In this document: piece after piece, positions 18,557 to 28,885 of the stretch
Numbering within the stretch: position 1 is the stretch's first letter
Layout: every line of letters starts with the position of its first letter
NCBI GenBank assembly: GCA_037446395.1
Contig: JBBIIP010000025.1
Span: 1 to 48,629, forward strand
Direction of reading: 5' to 3'
Length of the DNA stretch: 48,629 bases
Origin: JAAYJT01 sp037446395
Lineage (GTDB): Bacteria; Bacteroidota; Bacteroidia; Bacteroidales; JAAYJT01
Program-made: the position numbers and the translations under genes
Notes under the pieces: generated by a model
Told to the model about the DNA's origin: nothing
The model's database searches: none
What the model saw: only the letters and a program-made list of their open reading frames with translations

Positions 18557-21500
18557 TTAAAGTGACAAATCAAGTCCAAACGTAAAAATTCGGGCCGGAG
18601 CGTAGAAGTTCCCGGGAACCCCGGTGAAAGTCTGGTTAACATCCATTCCTTTGCGTTTGCTCAGCGCGCCGAGATTTTCGGCACTGATGTAAGCTTTTGC
18701 ACGTTGCATCTTTATGCGTTGGGTGATACTTTTCGGAAGGTCGTAGTAAAGATTAACAGCCCGCAGATTCAGATATGAAGCGTCAATAAGCCAGCGTGTT
18801 GACGCTGCACCAAAAGCAGTTGCCTGAGTAATGTCTAACCGTGGAACATTGGTTATGTCGCCAGGTTTTTGCCAACGATTCAGAATGTCAACATGGTATG
18901 AGCCACCATAATTTCCTGAACTCATCAACCCGGCATAGGGGCTATCATAAACAAGGCCTCCGATTTGCCAACTGACCAACACTGCAAGCTCAATATTTTT
19001 GTATTTGATACTGTTGGTAATCCCGCCAATAAAATCAGGAATGGCTGAACCTGAGTATTCATACAAAGCAGCATTCTGGTTGGTGGTGAGGGTGTCTTTT
19101 GCATCAAATATTCTGATACCCGTAGTTGAGAGTTTTCTGTCCCATTTATATAAAACTGCACCATCAGCCGGATCAACCCGTTCATATTTCCTCAGCCAGT
19201 AATCATAGAGCGATTTACCCACTGCAAGCTTCTTTGTGCCAACAATAATTTCCTGGGGTTTACCATCCTTGTCAAGTGGCATCTTGGTGATTTCGTTTTT
19301 GAAAGTAGTGATATTGAAGTCAAGATTCCAGTTGAAATTCTTTTGTTGGATGATATCTGTTCCCATCCGGAACTCAATCCCGCTGTTCACCAAGGAGCCA
19401 ATGTTGCGCAACTCGGTAAGAACCCCACTTGAAATCGGCAAGGGGACGTCAAACAATAAGTCAGCCGAGCCACGTTCAAAATACTCAATTGTGCCTACAA
19501 TGCGGTTGAAGAATCCAAAATCAAGCCCAATTCCCCAGTTGGTGTTCGATTCCCATTTCAGGTTTTTCCCTTCGAGCTTTTGCTGATACATCCCGGGTTC
19601 GTTGGCGTTGTTGCGACCAATCAGGAAAAGGCCCTGCCAGGCATAATAATTACTTCCTGATCCAAGGTTATCGTTTCCAATCTGTCCGTATGAAGCCCTG
19701 AGCTTTAACATATTAATCCAGGATTGATCAGTCAGGAAGCCTTCTTTATCAATGCGCCATCCGAGTCCGAAGGAGAAGAAATTACCCCAACGGTTGTCTT
19801 TAAAAAACCTTGATGAGCCATCGCGGCGAAATGATCCGGATAGAAGATACTTGCCATTGTAATCATAGTTGATGCGGCCGAGATAGGACTCAAGCTTGTA
19901 CTTATCGGTGTAGGAGGTCAGGGAGTTTATGGTGGCGAAATTTACAAGTTCGGTATTTCCGTCGAGTACAATTTGTTGCTTGAAACCATAGAAATAGTTG
20001 TATGTATAACTGTAGTTCTCGTGGGCAGCCATGAAATCAAGATGGTGCGACCCAAATGACTTTTTGTAGTTAAGAACCTGGTTGTTGGTATTTGAGGTCG
20101 TAAGCGTATTGGTTCTGCTGGCACGGCCCGCAGGTGCACCATCGCCTACAAACCTGTTATCGAAGTTGTCTTCGTTATAGGAGTTGACATCGAGGCTGAA
20201 ATTCATGGCAAAGGTTAAACCATCCATGAGTGTAAATTCACCATAAGTCTTGGCATTAATCACATTGCGCTTAAAGAGGTCATCGTTCCATTTGGTTTCT
20301 CCTACTACATGACGGCCTGGCGATCCGCCCGATGCACGGTTAGGAATACCGGCTATCTGGCCGTAGTCATAAATTTTATTGCCCGCAAAGTCGAGAGCAT
20401 AGGTTCCCGGTGTTTGTCCAACAGTATTACCAAATTGGTAGATTCCATGCACCGGATAGATTGGTCCGATAGATCTAATCCAGCGGAATGGGTTCACAAA
20501 TCCGGTGCTGCTGCCATCACGGGCAGTTTGCGATTCAGTGCGGTTTGCTGCTAGGTTCAACCCGGTCTTGAACCAGCTTTTAAGCTGTGAGTTAAGGTTG
20601 ATACGTGCGGTAAAGCGTTTGAAATCAGATTCAATCAGGTAGCCTTTATCATCCAGAAAACCAAGCGATACATAATGATCGTTCTTTTGCGAACCTCCCG
20701 AGAACATAATGTTATATTCGCGACGGTCGCCCTGGCGCATAATTTCTTTTGTCCAGTTCAGGTCATCTGCTGTATAGATACTTTTTGCAGCGGGGTTGAG
20801 TGTCCCGTCTTCCAGCACGATCTGCGTAGGATCAATATTGTAGGGGTTGAAAAGCAGATTTTGGAAGATGTCGCCAAAATTGGTTGCAGGAATACCAAGC
20901 CCAGTATTGCTATATACTTGTAGACCAGCAGTATTTCGGTTTCCCCAGGTGCCGGAAGCAACTTTGTTTGCATCGGCCATCGGCAGGTTGATGGTGCGGC
21001 TGTATGCAAGGCTGTTTCTGTATGACTCCCACGATATGGGATAATACTGGTCAACACCGATCAAATCATATTCGGGCAATCCACGTGTGCTAAATCCCTG
21101 GCTTGCGGTAATGCGGAAAGAGCTTCTGTCCTTGCTCCCTTTTTTAGTGGTAACCAACACCACGCCATTCGAAGCACGGTTGCCATAAAGGGCTGTGGCT
21201 GCAGCATCTTTTAATACAGTGATGCTTTCAATATCAGCAGCATTCAGGTTGCTGATATTTAAATCGTAGGGCGTTCCGTCAACCACATAAAGTGGGGCGT
21301 TTGAAAAATTCACCGATCCAAAGCCCCTGATTCGGATATCCTGTCCGGAGCCTGGCTGGCCGCTTCCCGAAGTAACCTGGATACCAGGTGCTTGCCCTTC
21401 GATGGCACGGCTGATGTTGGTGATGGGTCGAGATTCCATTTTCTGGCTGCTAATCACTGTGGCCGAACCGGTGAAAGTACCTCGGGTGGTAGTGCCATAG

Positions 21501-21826
21501 GCAACCACAACCACTTCGTCGAGAGCAGCCACGCTGGGTTCAAGCACAACATTAATCACACTTCGTCCGGCAATAGCAACTTCTTGAGTTTTCATGCCGA
21601 TAAAGCTGAAAACCAAAGTATTAGCATCGAAAGGAACCGTGAGTGTATAATTCCCGTTAATGTTGGTTACCACTCCAACGGTGGTACCTTTCACTACGAT
21701 TGATACACTTGGCAGTCCGCTTCCGTCTTCGGCATTGGTCACAGTTCCTGTGATCGTCCGTTGGGCAAACATCGCCTGTGATGCAAGTAGCATCAAGGCG
21801 AATAAAAACAACGCAATTTTCCTCAT
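18557..21826 (-). CDS. SusC/RagA TonB-dependent transporter, pair 2
   Basis: A 1089-residue outer-membrane TonB-dependent channel. The signal peptide ends at ASQAMFAQ, followed by the regulatory-like domain RTITGTVTNAEDGSGLPSVS (residues 23-42 onward). The plug has a TonB-box-like stretch DEVVVVAYGTT, then RIRGFGSVNFSNAPLYVVDG and NAADIESITVLKDAAATALY. The barrel runs to the C-terminal ARIFTFGLDLSL, ending in an aromatic/hydrophobic strand. No STN signalling domain is present, so it is not expected to act through an anti-sigma/ECF pair. Plug features (VVAYG, SITVLKDAAATALYG) match the class paired with classical SusD proteins, as seen here. Confidence 0.95.
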   Translation of the reverse strand: MRKIALFLFALMLLASQAMFAQRTITGTVTNAEDGSGLPSVSIVVKGTTVGVVTNINGNYTLTVPFDANTLVFSFIGMKTQEVAIAGRSVINVVLEPSVAALDEVVVVAYGTTTRGTFTGSATVISSQKMESRPITNISRAIEGQAPGIQVTSGSGQPGSGQDIRIRGFGSVNFSNAPLYVVDGTPYDLNISNLNAADIESITVLKDAAATALYGNRASNGVVLVTTKKGSKDRSSFRITASQGFSTRGLPEYDLIGVDQYYPISWESYRNSLAYSRTINLPMADANKVASGTWGNRNTAGLQVYSNTGLGIPATNFGDIFQNLLFNPYNIDPTQIVLEDGTLNPAAKSIYTADDLNWTKEIMRQGDRREYNIMFSGGSQKNDHYVSLGFLDDKGYLIESDFKRFTARINLNSQLKSWFKTGLNLAANRTESQTARDGSSTGFVNPFRWIRSIGPIYPVHGIYQFGNTVGQTPGTYALDFAGNKIYDYGQIAGIPNRASGGSPGRHVVGETKWNDDLFKRNVINAKTYGEFTLMDGLTFAMNFSLDVNSYNEDNFDNRFVGDGAPAGRASRTNTLTTSNTNNQVLNYKKSFGSHHLDFMAAHENYSYTYNYFYGFKQQIVLDGNTELVNFATINSLTSYTDKYKLESYLGRINYDYNGKYLLSGSFRRDGSSRFFKDNRWGNFFSFGLGWRIDKEGFLTDQSWINMLKLRASYGQIGNDNLGSGSNYYAWQGLFLIGRNNANEPGMYQQKLEGKNLKWESNTNWGIGLDFGFFNRIVGTIEYFERGSADLLFDVPLPISSGVLTELRNIGSLVNSGIEFRMGTDIIQQKNFNWNLDFNITTFKNEITKMPLDKDGKPQEIIVGTKKLAVGKSLYDYWLRKYERVDPADGAVLYKWDRKLSTTGIRIFDAKDTLTTNQNAALYEYSGSAIPDFIGGITNSIKYKNIELAVLVSWQIGGLVYDSPYAGLMSSGNYGGSYHVDILNRWQKPGDITNVPRLDITQATAFGAASTRWLIDASYLNLRAVNLYYDLPKSITQRIKMQRAKAYISAENLGALSKRKGMDVNQTFTGVPGNFYAPARIFTFGLDLSL

Positions 21827-21835
21827 AAAACAGAT

Positions 21836-21845
21836 TTTTGGTTAG
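21836..21845 (-). promoter_or_regulatory. Leader motif CTAACCAAAA before SusC 2
   Basis: Exact copy of the shared decamer, 9 nt before the start codon of SusC 2. The sequence around it differs from the other copies, so the decamer itself appears conserved. Confidence 0.6.
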
Positions 21846-22154
21846 TGATGATTGAATTGGGTGAATGATGCTATATATAAAATATAAGTGGGTTAGATGT
21901 GTCCGAGTCGGGGGTAGTTCGGCCAGGATGTATTAATGAGTAGGCGGAATGTTGATTTAGAAGATTTTAGAGTATCAGAAACTTTTCTATTGATAAATTT
22001 CGCTGGCTAAATTAATAAATATTACGATTAAAAAATAAATCGGATTTTTTTTACACTCCTTGAAATTGCTTAAATGAAATAATCAGAGTTTGGAAATAAG
22101 CTTCAGAAATGAAAATTAACTCCATAAAATACATACGCCAATCTAATACAATAC
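21846..22154. other. Intergenic region upstream of SusC 2
   Basis: A/T-rich DNA without a coding region. It must contain the promoter of SusCD operon 2, but I could not identify a clear Bacteroidetes promoter on the minus strand. Confidence 0.5.
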
Positions 22155-22187
22155 AAAAGAGGCTGCCTTAAAAAGGCAGCCTCTTTT
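22155..22187 (-). terminator. Intrinsic terminator of SusCD operon 3
   Basis: A perfect 15-bp stem (22155-22169 with 22173-22187, 3-nt loop) built on GAGGCTGCCTT, flanked by A and T tracts, 25 nt after the SusD 3 stop. The stem sequence is nearly repeated at the end of operon 4. Confidence 0.88.
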
Positions 22188-22212
22188 ATGCGTGCAAGAC
22201 TCAAACTTAATA

Positions 22213-23625
22213 TTATTGCATATCCCACCATACGCGCATTACGATGGTTTTGTCTTTTGGCATATTGACCCCGTTATAGAGCCTTTCGTCCTGTGGGTAA
22301 ATAAACCGACGAGGGATAACACCTGCTGTAACATTACCGGTAGCCGGAGTCAAGGTAGGGATCCCTGTTCTTTTCCAATCGTGCCATGCTTCGGGCTGCA
22401 TATACAAGTGGGTATATTTAGCCATAATAATATTCTGAATGGTTATGTTGGCATCTGTGATTGAACCGTAATTGGTAGTCACCCAGGGATCGTTGGCTAC
22501 GCCATATTGCGACAACGAGGCACTGATTGCATCGCGCAAGGCAGCAGCAGCACCTGCGGTGGAAGTTCTAAAGCGCCATTCGGCTTCAATAAACTTCACC
22601 TCTGCATAAGTCATATAGTATGCAGGTGAATTGCGGCTTGCAAATGCAGGGCCTGTCCAGTTGGCGGAGGTGAGTTGAGCTCCAGGATTTGAGCCCACAT
22701 AAGTAGCGGGAACAGTGAAGTTAGGTGCAACCGCTCCGGAGAAGAACCTTGGGCGACGCGGGTCGGAATTGGCATTCATCAGGTTTACAATAAAAGCACC
22801 TACCCTGATATCGCCTCGGTTTGATTCGAAATTGAACACAGGGCCGTTTTCGACAGAAGGTGTGCCAAAATTGAACAGGAAGTTGTCGGCATTTTCAGTC
22901 ATGAGGCCACCGGCAGTGATTAGCGCTCCCACACCTGTCCAGTTTCCATCACGTTTTTGTTTGTGAAGGGCATATCTTAGCTTTAGAGAGCGGGCTGCTT
23001 TTGCCCAACGTGTGAGATTGCCTTTGTAAATTAGATCATCTACTGTACCAGGGGCGGGAGCACCTGTTGGGTTGACTTGTCCGAATTTGGTAATTGCATC
23101 ATCAAGCAAGGTATTAATAGTCGTGAACAACTGCTGTTGTGTATCATAAGCAGGTTGCAAAACGGTTTCTCCGGCAAGGGCTTTACTGTATGGAACATCA
23201 TCCCACACATCAGTCAGCATTCCCAGGATATGCGCTATCTGTACATTAATTACACCTATATAGTGGATCGCTCCAAGTGCCTCTGCTTTTTCTTTGGCTT
23301 TGGCTAAGTCTTTGAGGGCTCCACCATAAATCGTGTTCCAAAGGTTATTAATATCCGATTCACTTTGCTGATAGGTCTCAAAACCATAGGATTGACGGTC
23401 AACCCCTGAGAGTTGTTGCATCCAGATGGCAGGGAATCGTGCATAATCGCCTGCATAACAATACGCTGCAGCGGCTGAAGCTGCGGGAAGTAGTAGATTG
23501 ATTGGAACATCAGGTGGGGCATTTGGGCTGGTGTTATAGTCTGGATCAATCCATTTCTCGCATGAACTAAAAAGTAACACCACCGAGAGCGAGAAGGCTG
23601 CTATAATTTGATTTATTCTTTTCAT
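22213..23625 (-). CDS. SusD/RagB-type lipoprotein (SusD-like_2 class), pair 3
   Basis: A 470-residue surface lipoprotein. Lipobox LFSSCEKWIDPDYNTSPNAP is followed by INLLLPAASAAAAYCYAGDY. The C-terminal HDWKRTGIPTLTPATG parallels the equivalent stretch of the pair 1 SusD (RRTGWPRLTPA), placing both in the SusD-like_2 class. It lies 14 nt after SusC 3 and is followed by a strong terminator. The ligand is unknown. Confidence 0.92.
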   Translation of the reverse strand: MKRINQIIAAFSLSVVLLFSSCEKWIDPDYNTSPNAPPDVPINLLLPAASAAAAYCYAGDYARFPAIWMQQLSGVDRQSYGFETYQQSESDINNLWNTIYGGALKDLAKAKEKAEALGAIHYIGVINVQIAHILGMLTDVWDDVPYSKALAGETVLQPAYDTQQQLFTTINTLLDDAITKFGQVNPTGAPAPGTVDDLIYKGNLTRWAKAARSLKLRYALHKQKRDGNWTGVGALITAGGLMTENADNFLFNFGTPSVENGPVFNFESNRGDIRVGAFIVNLMNANSDPRRPRFFSGAVAPNFTVPATYVGSNPGAQLTSANWTGPAFASRNSPAYYMTYAEVKFIEAEWRFRTSTAGAAAALRDAISASLSQYGVANDPWVTTNYGSITDANITIQNIIMAKYTHLYMQPEAWHDWKRTGIPTLTPATGNVTAGVIPRRFIYPQDERLYNGVNMPKDKTIVMRVWWDMQ

Positions 23626-23639
23626 GTTTTTTGGAATTT

Positions 23640-26600
23640 TTAGAAGTTTAACTTAAGGCCACAAGTGTAGGTCTTGACACCAGGCATGTTGAAGTATTCA
23701 AGGCCTTGTGCATTGTTCGATCCATAAAGGCTGGTTTCCGGATCAACTCCAGTAAATGGGGTGCTGAGCCATAGGTTCCGGCCTGTGAAGTAAACTTCGG
23801 CACCATAGATGAAAGCTTTATTGATCAGCTTTTCGGGAAGAACATAGGCGAGGGTGAGTTCACGAAGGCGCACCCAGTCTGTTGCTTCAACAAACTGCGA
23901 TCCTGCACCAAAGAAACCTCCCCCTTCGTTTTGATACCACGACTGATTCAGGGTCATCGGAATAGAAACCTTGGTTCCGGCTCCGTCGGCAGTCAAGGTT
24001 GATAGCCCTACGCCTTCAAAGGTTTTCTGAGTACCCCTGTTTTCAGTATCGAGATGTGTGCCAAACTGATACATTGCACCTTTGGTCCCATTCCACATAT
24101 AGCCGCCATTTTTGATTTCGAACATGAATGAGAGACTTAACCCCTTGAAGCTAAGGCCATTGCTAAGGCCTAATGTCCAATTGGGAAGTACATCTCCTAA
24201 TGCTGCATCTGCCGATGCAAGAACTGGCCAGCCATACTTTGCATTTGCCACACCTCCAATGGTAGCCCGGTCATCTATGATCAGGTTGCCATTTTTATCT
24301 TTTCTAAACTCACTCCCAAAAATGCTTCCATAGGAATTACCCACCACTGCACGTGATTGCGCTGAAGTAAATCCCCCGAGAAAAACGTTTGGCACGCCTT
24401 CGGCCAGCGATAATACCTTGTTTTTGTTGCGGGTGAAATTCATGTTAACATCCCATTTAAAATCTTTGGTTTTGATAGGTGCAAACGAAAGTACAGCTTC
24501 AATACCCTTGTTTTCCATGCTTCCTGCATTCAGATTTGCACTGTAGTAGCCTGATGACTTGGCTACAGGAACAGCAAGAATCAGGTCTTCATTTAGAATC
24601 TCGTAATATGTCAGGTCGAGCCCGATCCGGCCATTGAGAAAACGCAGATCGGCACCTATTTCCATATTGGTTGATTTTTCAGGCCGCAAATTGGCGTTGG
24701 GCAGGGTGTTTGTTACCGTGAAGGCTGCTGTTCCAAATGCGGGGAAAGAGATCGCGGTAGTTGTCCAGCCATCGCCAAAAGCTGCAGAGGGAAAAGTCGG
24801 ACGAGTTCCATAGATGGGAGCATCGTTGGCTATTTTTGTATAGGAACCACGCACCTTACCAAAGGACAGTATATTATTGTCTTTTAATGGTGCAAGTTCA
24901 GTAAACACAAAACTGGCACTTACCGATGGGAATCCAAAGTTGTTATTCTCAATAGGCAATGAGGTACTCCATTCATGTCTATAGGTAGCGTTTAAGTATA
25001 GCATTGATTTATAAGCTAAACTAAGATCAGAATAAAAAGCAGTAGTACGTTTACGGTTGAGCGACTCGAATGCTTCCCTGGTTCCGGCATTTCCAATATT
25101 TCTAAAATTAGGAATTACCAACCCGGTTCCTCTCATGAAAACATTTTGCGATCTTGATTGGAAAAGGTTATTTCCTAAAATTAAACCGGCTGATAAACCA
25201 GGCATAATATCACGATTTACCGTTAAGAAAACATCCTGATTAATGTCGTGAATGGTATAGTTGTCTTCGATAATTCTGCCTGATGCAATCGTGCGCGATC
25301 CAATTTCGAAGAATTGGCGGCGGCGATCGGCATAAAAGTCATTTCCAGCCCGGTATGTCAGGTTAATCCAATCGGCAAACGTAATCACGGTGTTAAAGCT
25401 GGTGGTAATGCGGTCAACAACGTCGTTAAATGGGTTCAGGTTCACTGTCCAGTATGGGTTGTCATAACCCCCGCCACGGTGCTGGTTCCTTTGGGTGAAG
25501 TTTGGAAATTGATATGAACGCTGATCGAGCCAGGGCTTTTCAAAACCAGCCCCATTGTCCCAGTTGGGAGCCTGTCGCAAAAGACTGAGCATCACACCCG
25601 AGGTATTTGATCCCTGTTGTATGCGGGTGCCTCCAGAGTTGGTGTATGTAACTTTGGCACCACTTGTGAGCCATCTCGAAAAGCGGTGTTCTGCATTCAT
25701 AGTAAAAGTAGAACGGGTCCATTGGTTGCGCGGAATAATCCCCTTCGAGTTCAACTGGCCTGCTGAAAAGAAATATTTGGTCTGATTGTTTCCTCCTGAT
25801 AAAGAGATGTTGTTGCTAAGGGTATTTCCGTTAATGAAGAAATTTTTCAGGTTGTCAATCGGTACGATAGGATCGCCGGCATTAGGGTCGGTGGCAGGAA
25901 CAATTACCCCTTTATAATCTCCCAGCTTGGCATCGAAATAGTAAGTATCTTTTGTGGTTTTTGAATGCCTCAGGTCGGTAAGTTTTGGACCCCAGGCGCT
26001 GGTTGAATTATTTACGTAAGCCCCAGCCGAACCCTGAGCATAGGTGAGCTGCATCGGAGGAAGCTGGTTTGCCTGGTCAATAGACATATACGAATTAACA
26101 CTAATGTTGAGCTTCTTGGTTGCAGTGGCACTTCCTTTTTTGGTTGTGATAATAATAACGCCATTTGCAGCTCTTAAGCCATAAAGCGCGGTTGCAGCGC
26201 CTCCCTTCAGCACATTAATGCTTTCGATATCATTTGGATTGAGGTCAATGGCTCGGTTCGAATAGGCAACCCCAGCAGTTAAGGTTTCAGTGGCATATTG
26301 GGAGTTGTCAATTGGAATTCCATCAACCACAAACAGTGGCTGGTTGTTTCCTGTTATTGACGACATGCCTCTGATAACCATAAAGGAAGAGCCGCCGGCA
26401 GCTCCGGTGGAACTGGTAACCTGAACACCTGCTACTTTGCCACTAAGAGAATTCACTAAATTCGTATTGGATGACTTAGTAAGTTCTTCTCCTCCAACCG
26501 ATTGAACAGAATAACCTAACGCTTTGGCTTCGCGTTTAATTCCGATCGCAGTTACTACGATTCCTTCAATGGCAAGAACATCGGGCGACAAGCTGGTATT

Positions 26601-26870
26601 TATCACCGATTGGTTTTCAATCGGTATTTCATTGGTTTTCATTCCCACGAACGAAAACACGAGCACGCGTGCATTTGCTGGGACCGTAAGCAAATACTTT
26701 CCTGAAATGTCAGTAATAACTCCGATGGTGGTGCCTTTTACCACCACCGAAGCTCCTGGAATAGCGGCTCCATCCTCGGAATTAGTCACAGAACCTGTGA
26801 TTGTTCTTTGAGCGAGCACAACCTGAAATGCAAAAAGCAAACAGGCGAGCAACATGGTAATTTTTCTCAT
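23640..26870 (-). CDS. SusC/RagA TonB-dependent transporter, pair 3
   Basis: A 1076-residue outer-membrane channel. Signal peptide MRKITMLLACLLFAFQVVLA and the start of the regulatory-like domain are encoded by DNA almost identical to SusC 4. After residue 28 the two proteins diverge. The plug (GYSVQSVGGEELTKSSNTN, NQPLFVVDGIPIDN, DIESINVLKGGAATALYG) resembles SusC 1 much more than SusC 2 or 4, matching the shared SusD-like_2 partner class. The barrel ends in YTCGLKLNF. The open reading frame is intact and no STN domain is present. Confidence 0.95.
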   Translation of the reverse strand: MRKITMLLACLLFAFQVVLAQRTITGSVTNSEDGAAIPGASVVVKGTTIGVITDISGKYLLTVPANARVLVFSFVGMKTNEIPIENQSVINTSLSPDVLAIEGIVVTAIGIKREAKALGYSVQSVGGEELTKSSNTNLVNSLSGKVAGVQVTSSTGAAGGSSFMVIRGMSSITGNNQPLFVVDGIPIDNSQYATETLTAGVAYSNRAIDLNPNDIESINVLKGGAATALYGLRAANGVIIITTKKGSATATKKLNISVNSYMSIDQANQLPPMQLTYAQGSAGAYVNNSTSAWGPKLTDLRHSKTTKDTYYFDAKLGDYKGVIVPATDPNAGDPIVPIDNLKNFFINGNTLSNNISLSGGNNQTKYFFSAGQLNSKGIIPRNQWTRSTFTMNAEHRFSRWLTSGAKVTYTNSGGTRIQQGSNTSGVMLSLLRQAPNWDNGAGFEKPWLDQRSYQFPNFTQRNQHRGGGYDNPYWTVNLNPFNDVVDRITTSFNTVITFADWINLTYRAGNDFYADRRRQFFEIGSRTIASGRIIEDNYTIHDINQDVFLTVNRDIMPGLSAGLILGNNLFQSRSQNVFMRGTGLVIPNFRNIGNAGTREAFESLNRKRTTAFYSDLSLAYKSMLYLNATYRHEWSTSLPIENNNFGFPSVSASFVFTELAPLKDNNILSFGKVRGSYTKIANDAPIYGTRPTFPSAAFGDGWTTTAISFPAFGTAAFTVTNTLPNANLRPEKSTNMEIGADLRFLNGRIGLDLTYYEILNEDLILAVPVAKSSGYYSANLNAGSMENKGIEAVLSFAPIKTKDFKWDVNMNFTRNKNKVLSLAEGVPNVFLGGFTSAQSRAVVGNSYGSIFGSEFRKDKNGNLIIDDRATIGGVANAKYGWPVLASADAALGDVLPNWTLGLSNGLSFKGLSLSFMFEIKNGGYMWNGTKGAMYQFGTHLDTENRGTQKTFEGVGLSTLTADGAGTKVSIPMTLNQSWYQNEGGGFFGAGSQFVEATDWVRLRELTLAYVLPEKLINKAFIYGAEVYFTGRNLWLSTPFTGVDPETSLYGSNNAQGLEYFNMPGVKTYTCGLKLNF

Positions 26871-26963
26871 AATTTGATTGATTTTGGTTAGAAATGGTTA
26901 AACACTACTTTTTAATAAATAAACCTTAAACTTCTGATCATGGGCATATATTTGGTTGAACAT
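26785..26963 (-). repeat. 179-bp promoter/signal-peptide module, copy A
   Basis: Covers the first 28 codons of SusC 3 and 93 nt upstream. It matches 31965-32143 with only two mismatches (26802 and 26942). Sequence on both sides of the repeat differs strongly between the two loci, so it looks like a recent gene conversion or duplicated 5' module. Confidence 0.9.
26882..26891 (-). promoter_or_regulatory. Leader motif CTAACCAAAA before SusC 3
   Basis: Exact decamer 11 nt before the start codon, inside the duplicated 5' module. Confidence 0.6.
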
Positions 26964-27328
26964 GGTTTTATGTTGAGTTTTTTTGGGCAAATTAATGTAA
27001 TCACAGAAATCGGTGCTAATATAAAACAATTTTATTTATGTACCACAAATTGATGAAATATATATTTTCTGGGTAGATTCAACTCGAAAATCTGGATCGG
27101 ATTCAATTTTTAGCCGGCAAATAAGCCAATCTTCTTTTATTAAGGCATAATTATTGGCTGTCCCCTCTTCGATCCACCATCTTAAAAAAGGATGAACTTA
27201 AAGTGAAGTCCTGAATGAGTTTTCCTGAAGTGCTGGCGTATTGTTCGGTTTCTGTAGTATAATGTTTTCTAATTATGTAATTTTCATTCATGCTAAATAC
27301 CGCAAAGTCTCACTTCCTAATAAGAAAA
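26964..27328. other. Intergenic region upstream of SusC 3
   Basis: A/T-rich spacer between the SusC 3 leader module and the terminator of operon 4. No open reading frame with coding character, RNA gene or repeat was recognised. Confidence 0.5.
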
Positions 27329-27353
27329 GAGGCTGCCTTTTTAAGACAGCCTC
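27329..27353 (-). terminator. Intrinsic terminator of SusCD operon 4
   Basis: Stem GAGGCTGCCTT (27329-27339) pairs with AAGACAGCCTC (27343-27353) with one mismatch, flanked by A-rich and T-rich runs, 26 nt after the SusD 4 stop. A C8 run (27370-27377) lies between the stop and the hairpin. Confidence 0.75.
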
Positions 27354-27379
27354 CTTTCTAATTGAGTCACCCCCCCCTT

Positions 27380-28867
27380 TTAGTTAGGTTGTATTAAAAG
27401 ATTGGTGTTCAGCTCAGTTTGCGGAATCGGCCACACATAGTTTGGAGCAGTGGAAGGAACTGCACCTACACCCGTTTTTGCTGCATGGGGTGCAAGTTTA
27501 CGCATGGTGTCCATGTTTCTGATCCCTTCGCCTAAAAATTCCATATTGCGCTCAAGCATCAGGCGGCTCATAAAGGCATCAGCATTGGCAAAACTGGCAG
27601 TAGTGAAAGCAGTGGCGGTGGGATTTGACCTGAGAAATACTGCATTCAGCAATGCAACTGCACGTGCATTCACTCCGCTCTTCATCACTTCGGCTTCAGC
27701 AAGGTTAAGGAGCACCTCGGCATAACGCAAAACCGGAGCCCAATCTGTATGCGACGGGCCTGTAGGGTATTTGCGGATGAAGGTATACACAACGCCACCT
27801 ACAGTTGAGGTGTTGGTGAGTTGCTTGCGGGCATCGGTTGAAGGAAATGCTGCACTTGACCAAACAACGCTTCCGGCGAAGATTGGATATTCATTATTGC
27901 CAATCGGGGAAGCGGAAAAGTAGTGTGCCAATCCGTTCTGGGTTCCGGGTAGCTCGGCAGCCGTCATTGGCATTGAAAGAATTGATTCGGCTGTGCTGTG
28001 GGGCGAAGTGAAGATGGCAGGAAATGTTGAAGCAAGCGCATGTGCAACTCCCGCTGCAGAAACAAATGGTGCAGCAGCAGGTACGATTTTATTGGCTTCG
28101 GTAATCACATTGTCCCATCTTTCCATGTGGAGGTAAACACGTGTTTTGAAAGCAATTACAGTGTTTTTATGAACTCTTGTAATGAAGGTGGCAGAGTTGG
28201 CCGTACCTGCAGTAACAGTAGGCAGAAGGGTCTCGGCTGTATTCAAATCCAAAAGAATCTGGTCATAAGTAGCTTGCAGGGTAGCCCGAGGCATACTGTT
28301 ATCTGCTCCCGATTTAGCAGCAGTAAGACGAAGAACTGCACCCCAGTTGCTGGCGCCAGCTTTGAAGGGGCGGGCATAAAGCTGAATGAGGTGGTGGTAC
28401 GCGATGGCTCTCAGTGCAAGGGCTTCCCCTTTAAATTGATTGAATTCATCCTGTGTAAGAATCTTTTGATCAAGAATTTTGGATTTATTGGTTTCAAGCC
28501 CGTCAAGAAACAGGTTAACACGATTCACAGCTGCATAGATTGCATCCCATAGGTTCTGCACCTCATTTGCAGATGCTGTAACAGTATGGTTCCAGGTTTG
28601 AAGGCCGGTTACCCCGTTTGTTTGCAGATTCAGGTAGTCATCGCTTCGAATGTCATTATATACAAAGTAGCGTCCACCGAGATATTGGCCGCTTTTAAAG
28701 GAAGAATAAATTCCCCTGACTTGCCCGATAATCCTGTCCTTGGTGTCAAAGGCAACAAGGTCGCTGATTGCTGTCTTAGGGATGGGATCCAAATACTCTT
28801 TGAAACAAGAAGTGAACAAAGAGGAAACCATGATTACGATAAGAGAAAACTTTATTATATTTTTCAT
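27380..28867 (-). CDS. SusD/RagB lipoprotein (classical class), pair 4
   Basis: A 495-residue surface lipoprotein. Lipobox FTSCFKEYLDPIPKTAIS is the classical SusD start, as in pair 2. The helical body includes LWDAIYAAVNRVNLFLDGL and KGEALALRAIAYHHLIQLY; the C-terminal end has LERNMEFLGEGIRNMDTMRK and VWPIPQTELNTN. It lies 18 nt after SusC 4 and precedes a terminator. Ligand unknown. Confidence 0.93.
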   Translation of the reverse strand: MKNIIKFSLIVIMVSSLFTSCFKEYLDPIPKTAISDLVAFDTKDRIIGQVRGIYSSFKSGQYLGGRYFVYNDIRSDDYLNLQTNGVTGLQTWNHTVTASANEVQNLWDAIYAAVNRVNLFLDGLETNKSKILDQKILTQDEFNQFKGEALALRAIAYHHLIQLYARPFKAGASNWGAVLRLTAAKSGADNSMPRATLQATYDQILLDLNTAETLLPTVTAGTANSATFITRVHKNTVIAFKTRVYLHMERWDNVITEANKIVPAAAPFVSAAGVAHALASTFPAIFTSPHSTAESILSMPMTAAELPGTQNGLAHYFSASPIGNNEYPIFAGSVVWSSAAFPSTDARKQLTNTSTVGGVVYTFIRKYPTGPSHTDWAPVLRYAEVLLNLAEAEVMKSGVNARAVALLNAVFLRSNPTATAFTTASFANADAFMSRLMLERNMEFLGEGIRNMDTMRKLAPHAAKTGVGAVPSTAPNYVWPIPQTELNTNLLIQPN

Positions 28868-28885
28868 GATGTATTGGTATTAGAG

